A DNA stretch of 13,852 bases from Intrasporangiaceae bacterium (GTDB lineage Bacteria > Actinomycetota > Actinomycetes > Actinomycetales > Dermatophilaceae): positions 1-13,852 of the forward strand of contig JAAYSB010000194.1 in assembly GCA_012518475.1 (NCBI GenBank). The letters are read 5' to 3'. The notes under the pieces are model-generated. The model ran no database searches. It had not been told where the DNA came from and saw nothing but the letters and a program-made list of their open reading frames with translations. The position numbers were made by a program, and so were the translations under genes. Of the stretch, positions 1 through 7,273 are shown piece after piece (position 1 is the first letter of the stretch; every line of letters begins with the position of its first letter).

Positions 1-1649
1 ATGCGCCCCGCGGCGGCGAGCTCGGCGCACACCTGCTGCCACCGGTCGGCAAGACCGAACACGATGGCCCAGGGGAGGAACTCGCTGAAGATGTCGCGCC
101 CCTCCTCGAAGCGCAATGTCCGCGCCTCGGCCGTCTCGATGTACCGCCGGAAGCCTGCGACCTGGTCGGTGAGGGCGCGGCCCTCCGCCGTTCGGTACCC
201 GATCGCCCACAGGACGATCGCGACAAGAAGGGCGATCGCGGCCAGGACGAGGGGAGCAAGATAGAGCAGACCTCCGCGGCCGAGGACGCCGAAGAAGATC
301 CCGATCAGGGCGAGCACCGCGATCAGCCCGACCACCAGGAGCAGGACCGTCCCCGTCGAACCTCTCCGAGTCCGCCAGCCACGCGCCATGGGAGCCTTGG
401 AGACCTCTCGCACGAGCGGGGCGGCGGCCTTCTGCCACCGGGTGCTGTCCTCGCTCTCCGGCTTGTCCAGGACAATGCGGTCGCTCTCCTTGAACAGATC
501 CTGCGCGAAGGTCGCGGCGTAGCCGTCCGGCGCCCTGGCCAGGTCCCGAGCCACGGCAGTCCGCTGCACTCCCCCGCTCTTGGTGAACTTCGATCCGGTC
601 TGGGGCGCTGCCTCGATCGTCAGGGCGCCTGCATGGGCGAGCTCGATGAGGGTCGCTGCGGTCGCCTTCGCCGCGGCTGACGAGCTCAGGAGCACGCCTC
701 CGATGGCCGGGGGAACATCCGGTGGGTTGAAGCGCACCGGGATGAGGTCGGACGCCACGTCATCGCGCACGACGGGCGCCGTCGGCTCGATCGTGCCCGG
801 GGCGACCCCCGCGAACCGCTCGTCACGGTTGCGTCGACGGGTCCAGATCGCGGCGAGGACCGACAGCACGAGTGCTAGACCGGTGCCTCCGACCGTGAGG
901 ACCGAGGGACGCGCGGCGCGCATGAACGTGCCGCCCGGCTCGACGACCGGCTCGGCGTTGCTCACCGAGCCGGCCGGCACCTGGACCGAGATCGTCACCC
1001 CTTCACCCACCCCGAGACCGCTCGCCTCGGCAACCGCCACCCCCGACTCGGTCTGCGTCGCGCACTGATCCGTCGAGCCCGCCTCACCCTGGTAGCAGCT
1101 GACCGCGGTGACTCCCTCCGGAGCCTGGACCCTGACCGTCACCTGATCGATCGCCGCCGACCAGTCGTTGCCGGTGGCGTTCCAGTAGAGCTCCGGGGTC
1201 CCGTTGACGGTCCGCAGCGCGCCCTCGACGTCGTAGGAGATCCGATAGCTCGCAGTCGTCGTGTCGAGCGTCTCGTCCGGGTCTCCGATCTGCAGCCGGA
1301 GCCACGAGAAACGGAAACCGTCGTGCTTGGTCTCGTCGGACCACTCGTCGGGAGCGTCCGGCGAGGAGACCTCGATATCGCTCACCCGGTAGAGGACGTC
1401 CCTGTCACTGCCGTCGCCGAAGGGTTGCCTCGTGATCAGGGATCGATAGATCCCGTGCCGGTCCTCCTCGGCGAAGACGTAGTCGATGTCCTCGACCACC
1501 TCGACGACTCCATCGGCACGGATCGTGTAGCTGATGTCGTAGTTGCTGATCCGGTCGCCGTCCTCGGCGTGCGCCGCTGGGCCGGCCAGGCCCACGAGCA
1601 CCAACACCGCCACGACGACCCCGAAGAGCCTTCCGCCGATCAACCTCAT
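1..1649 (-). CDS. DUF2207 domain-containing membrane protein (3' end missing)
   Basis: Seen: an open frame from ATG at 1649 down to the window edge (549 codons, no stop). A GGGAG ribosome site lies a few bases before the start. Residues 1-28 form a signal peptide ending P-A-A-H-A, followed by an extracytoplasmic region (about 29-248, beginning EDGDRISNYDISYTI). One membrane segment covers about 250-269 and is followed by RRRNR. After a cytoplasmic stretch, two more membrane segments lie at about 431-455 and 458-485. The C-terminal part contains FSEFLPWAIVFGLADRW at about 521-537. Known: this order, and the LPWAIVFGLADRW-type ending, are typical of DUF2207 (YciQ-like) predicted membrane proteins, whose role is unknown. 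The C-terminus probably ends soon after the edge, often in a low-complexity Gly/Ser tail. It follows the kinase gene by 150 bases and may have its own promoter. The family call is quite sure; the function is not known. Confidence 0.85.
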   Translation of the reverse strand, partial: MRLIGGRLFGVVVAVLVLVGLAGPAAHAEDGDRISNYDISYTIRADGVVEVVEDIDYVFAEEDRHGIYRSLITRQPFGDGSDRDVLYRVSDIEVSSPDAPDEWSDETKHDGFRFSWLRLQIGDPDETLDTTTASYRISYDVEGALRTVNGTPELYWNATGNDWSAAIDQVTVRVQAPEGVTAVSCYQGEAGSTDQCATQTESGVAVAEASGLGVGEGVTISVQVPAGSVSNAEPVVEPGGTFMRAARPSVLTVGGTGLALVLSVLAAIWTRRRNRDERFAGVAPGTIEPTAPVVRDDVASDLIPVRFNPPDVPPAIGGVLLSSSAAAKATAATLIELAHAGALTIEAAPQTGSKFTKSGGVQRTAVARDLARAPDGYAATFAQDLFKESDRIVLDKPESEDSTRWQKAAAPLVREVSKAPMARGWRTRRGSTGTVLLLVVGLIAVLALIGIFFGVLGRGGLLYLAPLVLAAIALLVAIVLWAIGYRTAEGRALTDQVAGFRRYIETAEARTLRFEEGRDIFSEFLPWAIVFGLADRWQQVCAELAAAGR

Positions 1650-1799
1650 CACTCACTCCCATCGTCGAACCACCCATGCGGCTGACTGTGCCTCCCCGAC
1701 GCCTGGAAAGGTCTCGCACACGCTCAGCTCAGGCTAACAACGCCAGGTGAACACGAGGTGCTCACTGCACATCCTCGAGCGCCGTCAGGCCGAGTCGGA
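1650..1799. other. Intergenic region between kinase and DUF2207 genes
   Basis: This 150-base gap follows the kinase stop and precedes the DUF2207 start, both on the minus strand. It holds an imperfect hairpin at 1747-1765 (arms GTGAACAC and GTGCTCAC, one mismatch, loop GAG) with no T-run on either side. On the minus strand a TANNNT-like -10 candidate (TAGCCT, about 1731-1736) sits well upstream of the DUF2207 start, but no convincing -35 accompanies it. I see no gene here. A promoter for DUF2207 is plausible from the gap length but not demonstrated. Confidence 0.4.
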
Positions 1800-2492
1800 T
1801 CAGCGCTGTGCCGGATCGGCGACGGCGATCTCGTCCGGCGCGACGTCGACGGGGGGCGTTCCGGTCACAAAGACTTCGGCCCGCTCCCAGGGCCGCTGGG
1901 CCTCGAAGAAGCGCAGCTCGTGCGCCATCCACTCGTGCCAGAACGCGGTGGTCTCCTCACGGTTGCCGTTGACTCCCTCGACCACGTCCCGCTCGATGCC
2001 GCGCCTCTCGGCCTCGGCGAAGTCCGACTGGACCCACACCGTGGCATCGATGAGATCAGCGTGCTCGCGGTGGCTCGAACCGGTGCCCTCGATGACGACG
2101 ACGTCGAGTCCGGCCGGAACCGCGATCCGGCCCGGTCTGCCCCGCTCCTCCCAGGCAGTCGGCCGGTAGTCCACGGCCGCCCCACGGCTGAGGGGCTCGA
2201 GCACGTGCTCCCGCAGGAGGGAGCCCCACTCGTACATCGGCTCGTGCCAGGCGATGTCGTCGACGGAAACCACTGCGCTGGAGGGAACGGCTGCGGCGAG
2301 TCGGACTGCCAGGGTGGTCTTGCCGGCCGCACCACGTCCGTCGACCGCGAGTACCCATGGCCGCCCCGGCACGGCGCGAACCACTCGGCCGACGACGTCG
2401 GCGAAGGGAATTGCGACCCACGGGCCGGCAGCGGGCTCACCGGGAGGAAGCGTGAAGGACACCGGACTCAGCCGCTCTGCTGCGCCGCCCAC
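1800..2492 (-). CDS. Uridine kinase-like P-loop NTPase
   Basis: Seen: 230 residues from a GTG at 2492. Walker A is GRGAAGKTT at residues 52-60, preceded by the strand WVLAVD. VSVDDIAWHEPMYEW (76-90) resembles the DDxxxx substrate loop of nucleoside kinases. VVVIEGTGS (131-139) is a hydrophobic strand ending in acidic and small residues, as in the uridine kinase/phosphoribulokinase fold. The C-terminal half is rich in W, E and R. Known: such short proteins are annotated as uridine kinase family in actinobacteria; the true substrate is usually untested. Context: the GTG at 2492 overlaps the upstream ABC gene by 25 bases. A second in-frame GTG at 2462, five bases after that gene's TGA, gives 220 residues and is an equally good start; neither has a strong ribosome site. 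It is probably translated from the exporter transcript. The P-loop kinase call is firm; the substrate is open. Confidence 0.75.
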   Translation of the reverse strand: MGGAAERLSPVSFTLPPGEPAAGPWVAIPFADVVGRVVRAVPGRPWVLAVDGRGAAGKTTLAVRLAAAVPSSAVVSVDDIAWHEPMYEWGSLLREHVLEPLSRGAAVDYRPTAWEERGRPGRIAVPAGLDVVVIEGTGSSHREHADLIDATVWVQSDFAEAERRGIERDVVEGVNGNREETTAFWHEWMAHELRFFEAQRPWERAEVFVTGTPPVDVAPDEIAVADPAQR

Positions 2493-4318
2493 GACGCGTG
2501 CATGCGCGTGTAGACCCCTCCGGCGCCGACGAGATCGCGGTGGTGGCCCAGCTCGACGATCTCGCCCTTGTCGACGACCACGACGACGTCAGCGGCCTCG
2601 GCGGTCGAGAGCCGGTGAGCGATGGCGATCGAGGTCCGGCCCCGGGTCAGCCCGTCGAGCGCGCGCTGCACGCGGACCTCGGTGGACGGGTCGACGGCGG
2701 AGGTGGCCTCGTCGAGGACGAGCAGGTCCGGGTCGGCGAGATAGGCCCGCACGATGGCGACGAGCTGGCGCTCACCGGCGGAGAGGGACTCACCCCGCTG
2801 GCCGACCTTGGTGTCGAGGCCGTGCGGGAGCCCCTCGATCCAGGCGTCGAGACCGAGCTCGGTGATTGCGAGGGAGATCTCGTCGTCCGTCGCCTCGAGC
2901 TTGCCGAAGCGGATGTTGTCCATGAGGTTCTGGTCGAAGAGGAAGCCTTCTTGCGGGACGAGGACGACCCGCTCGCGCAGCGACGAGAACGCGATCGTGC
3001 GCAGGTCGTCGCCGTCGAGGAGCACCTGCCCCGCCTTGGGGTCCATGAGCCGGGTGAGGAGCTTGGCGAGGGTCGTCTTGCCCGAGCCGGTCTCCCCCAC
3101 GACCGCGACCTTGGTGTGCGGGCGGATCGTCAGGTCGATGTCGCGCAGCACGAGATCCCCACCGGGATACGCGAAGGAGACATTGTCGAAGGTCACCGTG
3201 ATCGGGCCCCGGGCCTGGACCACGCCCTGCTCGCCCGGGTCGGAGACGTCGGCGGGGGTGTCGATGACACCGATGACCCGTCGCCAGCCTGCGACGGCGT
3301 TCTGCATCTCGTTGAGGATCTCGGTCGCCATGAGGACCGGCTGGGTGAAGAGGTTGACGAGGAAGACGAAGGCGAGCAGCTGCCCGAGCGTCATGTCCCC
3401 GCGACTCGTGAGAACCGTGCCGACGACGAGGACGACGGCCAGGGTGAAGCCGGCGAACGCCTGCCCGGACACGAACGCGGCCACCGAGCGGATCTGTGCC
3501 GTGATGGCCGACTTGCGGTGCTCCTCGATCGTCGTGTCGATACGCTCGGCGGTCCGGGCCTCGACACCGTAGGCACGGATCGTCGTCGCGCCGACGATCG
3601 ACTCACTGATGGAGCCGAGCATGTCGCCGACCCGGGCGCGCACCGCTCCGTACGCGCGGCCGAGCATCGGCTGGAACCACCGCACGAGCAGCACAAGCGG
3701 GATGAAGCAGACACAGACGACGAGCGCGAGCACCGGGCTATAGATGACCATGAGCGCCGTCGCCAGCATGACCTGTGCCGTGCTGACCAGGAGCATGAGT
3801 CCGCCGAACTGGACGAACATCGAGATCGTGTCGACGTCGTTCGTCACACGCGAGACCAGGGCACCGCGACGCTCGGTCGACTGTGTGAGCACCGACAGGT
3901 CGTGGATGTGGCGGAATGCCTTGAGCCGCAGCGTTGCCAGCCCGGACTCGGCTGCGGTGAAGAGCCGCACGTTGACGAAGTACTGGGTGAGCGAGGTGGC
4001 GACGACGACCGCCCCGGCGATGCCGATCGCCCACATGACGAAGGAGACGTTCACCCCGCCCTCGGCGAGGATGCCGTTGTCCGTCGCCTGCTGGACGACG
4101 AACGGGATGACCACGCGGCCGACCGTGGCGAAGACGGCGAGAGCCATCGTCACGAGGAGACCCTGGCGGATCTCCGGGGACAGCTCGAGTCCGCGGCGCA
4201 GGGTGGCGAGCGTCCCGAGGTCGGACTGCTGCTCGATCCGGCTGCTCTCGACGGGATCCGCAGCCAGGTCGTCACTAGCGCCCACGTCGTCGCGCGTGTC
4301 GTCGGTGTGGTCGCTCAT
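2468..4318 (-). CDS. ABC exporter half-transporter with consensus catalytic residues
   Basis: Seen: 616 residues. A charged N-terminal tail (1-45) is followed by a six-helix exporter-type membrane domain (about 50-340) and a nucleotide-binding domain: Walker A GETGSGKTT (408-416), Q-loop VPQEGFLF (454-461), signature LSAGE (512-516), Walker B LLVLDE with Glu537, and switch His568 in AIAHRLS. The catalytic Glu and His are intact but the signature deviates from LSGGQ. Known: in heterodimeric type IV exporters (TM287/288, BmrCD, TmrAB class) one subunit carries the intact Walker B/His and the other the intact signature. Context: the ATG at 4318 overlaps the TGA of the partner gene (ATGA) and has a strong GGAGGAG site, so the pair is translationally coupled. 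Substrate unknown; multidrug, lipid or peptide export are all possible. The family is certain. Confidence 0.93.
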   Translation of the reverse strand: MSDHTDDTRDDVGASDDLAADPVESSRIEQQSDLGTLATLRRGLELSPEIRQGLLVTMALAVFATVGRVVIPFVVQQATDNGILAEGGVNVSFVMWAIGIAGAVVVATSLTQYFVNVRLFTAAESGLATLRLKAFRHIHDLSVLTQSTERRGALVSRVTNDVDTISMFVQFGGLMLLVSTAQVMLATALMVIYSPVLALVVCVCFIPLVLLVRWFQPMLGRAYGAVRARVGDMLGSISESIVGATTIRAYGVEARTAERIDTTIEEHRKSAITAQIRSVAAFVSGQAFAGFTLAVVLVVGTVLTSRGDMTLGQLLAFVFLVNLFTQPVLMATEILNEMQNAVAGWRRVIGVIDTPADVSDPGEQGVVQARGPITVTFDNVSFAYPGGDLVLRDIDLTIRPHTKVAVVGETGSGKTTLAKLLTRLMDPKAGQVLLDGDDLRTIAFSSLRERVVLVPQEGFLFDQNLMDNIRFGKLEATDDEISLAITELGLDAWIEGLPHGLDTKVGQRGESLSAGERQLVAIVRAYLADPDLLVLDEATSAVDPSTEVRVQRALDGLTRGRTSIAIAHRLSTAEAADVVVVVDKGEIVELGHHRDLVGAGGVYTRMHASWAAQQSG

Positions 4319-6156
4319 GACTCCTCCTCCCGGGCGACGGCCTCTCGCTCGGCGGCCTCACGCGCATACGCGTGGACAAGGTCGGCGTAGCCCTTGCACC
4401 GGCCGACGAGCTCGCCGTGCGTGCCGGCGTCGACGACCGTGCCGTGCTCGATATAGACGACCTGGTCGGCGAGCAGGATCGTGGCCATGCGGTATGCGAC
4501 GACGAGGACGGTCATCCCGGCCCGGGCGTCACGCAGCCCGGCGAGGATCGCCTGCTCGACGGACGGGTCGACGGCGGACGTCGCGTCGTCGAGGACGAGA
4601 AGCCGAGGACTGCGCCAGATCGCCCGCGCCAGCGCGATGCGCTGGCGCTGGCCACCGGAGAGAGTGCCGCCCCGCTCGCCGATGACGGTGTCGAGCCCGC
4701 TGGGCAGGGCGCGGACGAAGCCGTCGGCCTGCGCGATCCGCAGCGACTCCCACACGGACTCGTCGGTGGCTGCGTCTGCGGAGTCCACGCCCAGGGTGAC
4801 GTTGCCACGGACGGTGTCGTCGAACATGAAGGTCTGCTGGGCGACGAGGGTGGCCACTGCAGGGATCTCGCCGCGGGCCAGCTCGCGGGCCTCGACTCCG
4901 TCGATCCGGACCGAGCCGGAGTCGGCGTCGACCAGGCGCAGGGCGAGGTTGGTCACCGTGGTCTTGCCCGAGCCGGTGGGTCCGACGAGGGCGGTGGTGC
5001 TGCCCTCCTCGACCTCGATGGTGACGCCGCGGATGGTCGGCTGCTCCTCGCCCTCGTGCGAGTAGAAGACGTCCTCGACGACCGAGGACGCCGGACCCGG
5101 ACGCTCCGGCAGCGTCGCCTCGCCGAAGGGCATCGAGCCCTCGGCGCGCAGGACGTTCTGGACGCGGTCCCACCCGACGACGGAACGCGGGATCTCGGCG
5201 AGCACCCAGCCCAGGGCACGGACCGGGAACGCGAGGAGGGAGAACAGATACGCCATCTGGACGACGTCGGCCGCGGCCAGGTCCCCGCGGGCGACCCGCC
5301 ACGTACCCACCCCGAGGACCGCGAGCGTGCCGAGGGTGGGGATGGCCTCGATGACGGGCTCGAACACGCCCCGGGTCCGGCCGACGAGGATGAGCGCATC
5401 CCGCAGCTCATACGCCTTGCCGCGGAACCGCTCGGTCTCCTGGTCCTCGCGGCCCATGGCCTTGACGACGAGGCCGGCCTCGAAGGACTCGTGCGCGACC
5501 TCGGCCACCTCTGCCCGCAGCTGCTGGGCGCGGGTGATCCGCGGCGACATGAAGCGTTGGAAGATGAGGTTCGCGACGAACAGGCCTGGGAAGACGAGGA
5601 ACCCGATGAGGGCAAGGAACGGGTCGCCCATGATCATCATCGCGCCGGCGATGATGAGCATGACGACGACACCGATGGCCATCGGCAGGGGGTTGAAGAC
5701 CTGCCAGGTCGCCTCGATGTCGGCGTGCGCATTGGAGAGCAGCTGCCCGGACGGGTGGGCGTGGTGCCACGAGAGCGGCAGGCGCAGGTAGCGCCGGGTC
5801 ACCCGTCGTCGGTAGTCCGCCTGGAGGTTGAAGCCCGCGATCGTCGCCCAGACCCGGCGCAGGATCACGCCGATGACGTTGACGACGAGGATCGCGACGA
5901 GCACCCCGAAGATCAGCCACAGTCCGCCACTGGTGAAGGACTGCTCGAGGTAGGCCGGCTCGATGACCCGGTCCGTGACGAACCCGATCGCCCACGCGTT
6001 ACCGACGGTCGCCGCGGCCCACAGGATGGCGCCGAGAACGGCGATGGCCGTCGCCCGCGGCTGGTCGCGCATACCGCTCCAGATGACGCGCAGACCGCGC
6101 CGGAGCACAGCAGGGGTCGCGGCCGGTCGCCCGACCGGAGCAGAAGTGGAGGACAT
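4315..6156 (-). CDS. ABC exporter half-transporter with degenerate ATP site
   Basis: Seen: 613 residues. The membrane domain spans about 30-330 and the nucleotide-binding domain follows: Walker A GPTGSGKTT (392-400), Q-loop VAQQTFMF (438-445), signature LSGGQ (499-503), Walker B LLVLDD (519-524) with Asp524 where the catalytic Glu is expected, and VVAYRMAT with Tyr555 where the switch His is expected. The signature is perfect while the hydrolysis residues are altered. Known: this is the pattern of the degenerate subunit of heterodimeric exporters. Inferred: it pairs with the adjoining 616-residue subunit, its LSGGQ completing the partner's competent site. Context: it starts 11 bases after the dehydrogenase stop. 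The ribosome site GGAGG is only two bases from the ATG at 6156, which is unusually close, but no better in-frame start is visible. Substrate unknown. Confidence 0.93.
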   Translation of the reverse strand: MSSTSAPVGRPAATPAVLRRGLRVIWSGMRDQPRATAIAVLGAILWAAATVGNAWAIGFVTDRVIEPAYLEQSFTSGGLWLIFGVLVAILVVNVIGVILRRVWATIAGFNLQADYRRRVTRRYLRLPLSWHHAHPSGQLLSNAHADIEATWQVFNPLPMAIGVVVMLIIAGAMMIMGDPFLALIGFLVFPGLFVANLIFQRFMSPRITRAQQLRAEVAEVAHESFEAGLVVKAMGREDQETERFRGKAYELRDALILVGRTRGVFEPVIEAIPTLGTLAVLGVGTWRVARGDLAAADVVQMAYLFSLLAFPVRALGWVLAEIPRSVVGWDRVQNVLRAEGSMPFGEATLPERPGPASSVVEDVFYSHEGEEQPTIRGVTIEVEEGSTTALVGPTGSGKTTVTNLALRLVDADSGSVRIDGVEARELARGEIPAVATLVAQQTFMFDDTVRGNVTLGVDSADAATDESVWESLRIAQADGFVRALPSGLDTVIGERGGTLSGGQRQRIALARAIWRSPRLLVLDDATSAVDPSVEQAILAGLRDARAGMTVLVVAYRMATILLADQVVYIEHGTVVDAGTHGELVGRCKGYADLVHAYAREAAEREAVAREEES

Positions 6157-6167
6157 CGCCTCCGAAT

Positions 6168-7244
6168 CTACGTCAGCACAGTGACAGTGCTGTAATCCTT
6201 CACGCCCGCCGACAGCTGTCCAAGGTGTGCGCGCGGGTCACCGTAGGTACGCTCGAGCGCGGTGAGCATCGCGGTGAGGTGACCGACGGCATACTCGCTC
6301 GTCATCGCGATACCGCCGTGCAGCTGAATGGCCTCCTGGCCTACGTGCCGTCCGGTGCGCCCGAGGACCACCCGGCAGCGGGAGACCATGGCCGGGTCGG
6401 TGTCACCCTCGGCGACGGACATCGCCAGATACATGGCCATGGAGCGTGCGAGCTCGACCGACACATACATGTCGGACGCCCGGTGGGTCAGCGCCTGGAA
6501 CGCCGCGAGCGGCACCCCGAACTGCTTGCGGGTCTTGAGGTAGTCGGTCGTCATCGTCAGCGCCGACTCCATCGCGCCGAGCGCCTGACCCGCGTTGGCG
6601 ACCGAGGCCAGGGCGAGGGCGTCGGTCAGGGCCTGGTCGGCGTCCGCTCCGCGCAGGAGTATGCGACCAGCCGCCTGCTCGAGCCCGAGCACCTCCTCCG
6701 CGCCGACGGCCGTCGCGGATCCGTCCACGACGACGAGGACCGTGCCGTCCTCCGAACCGGCCGAGACGATGAAGTGGCTCGCGTCGGCACCGAAGCGGAC
6801 CGGACCCTTGAACCCGTCGAGGACTGCCTCGTCACCGGAGACCTCGGCCCGGATTCCGCCGGGAACCGCAGCGAAGGCACGCATCGGCTCAGCGAAAGCA
6901 GGGAGTACGAGCGACTCGCCCGAGACGGCCGCCTCGACGAGGCCGTCGCCGGCGGCGGCGAGCAGGCTCGTCGCGAGCAGCGCATCGGCATAGGCGCTCT
7001 GCACCCCGGCGCGCCCGAGCTCCCGGGCCGCGACGAAGACCTCGACGGCGGAGGCACCGAAGCCGCCGACGTCCTCGGCGAACGGCAGCCCCAGGAGGCC
7101 TGTCTCGGCCATCGCCGACCACAGACCCGCGTCGTGGGGTCGGGGTCCGGCACCGTTCTCACCCTCGGCGGGAGTGCGGCGGCCGACCATGTCGCGGACG
7201 GCTGAGGCGAGGGCCTTCTGCTCGTTGTCAATCGTGAAATCCAT
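6168..7244 (-). CDS. Acyl-CoA dehydrogenase, small FadE-type subunit
   Basis: Seen: 358 residues from ATG 7244, with a GAGGAGAGAG site upstream. The N-terminal helical domain begins MDFTIDNEQKAL. The middle beta domain has lost the usual FAD/substrate signature: where xSEPxAGSD is expected it reads LPAFAEPMRAFAA (about 114-126). The C-terminal helical domain keeps TRKQFG (238-243), FQALTHRASDM (249-259) and QLHGGIAMTSEY (307-318), which bind FAD across subunits in this superfamily. At 358 residues it is slightly short for the family. Known: paired FadE enzymes of actinobacteria (ChsE1-ChsE2 class) and PimC/PimD-type pairs form heterotetramers with one FAD site per heterodimer. Inferred: it is the partner of the dehydrogenase gene 29 bases upstream. 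Substrate not readable from sequence; candidates are steroid side chain, dicarboxylic or branched acyl-CoA. Confidence 0.88.
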   Translation of the reverse strand: MDFTIDNEQKALASAVRDMVGRRTPAEGENGAGPRPHDAGLWSAMAETGLLGLPFAEDVGGFGASAVEVFVAARELGRAGVQSAYADALLATSLLAAAGDGLVEAAVSGESLVLPAFAEPMRAFAAVPGGIRAEVSGDEAVLDGFKGPVRFGADASHFIVSAGSEDGTVLVVVDGSATAVGAEEVLGLEQAAGRILLRGADADQALTDALALASVANAGQALGAMESALTMTTDYLKTRKQFGVPLAAFQALTHRASDMYVSVELARSMAMYLAMSVAEGDTDPAMVSRCRVVLGRTGRHVGQEAIQLHGGIAMTSEYAVGHLTAMLTALERTYGDPRAHLGQLSAGVKDYSTVTVLT

Positions 7245-7273
7245 TGTGGTTTCTCTCTCCTCGTCCTTCTCGC

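Noticed and set aside
1..1344. Short plus- and minus-strand frames at 1-264, 580-1068 and 1084-1344
   Set aside because: They overlap the DUF2207 gene, whose frame has a signal peptide, membrane segments and a family C-terminal motif.
1747..1765. Hairpin after the kinase gene as a terminator
   Set aside because: Arms are short with a mismatch, and no T-run follows on either strand.
2498..6195. Two long plus-strand open frames (630 and 607 codons) opposite the ABC exporter genes
   Set aside because: The minus-strand frames carry complete Walker and signature motifs; the plus-strand products are rich in D, R, E, G and H without any domain.
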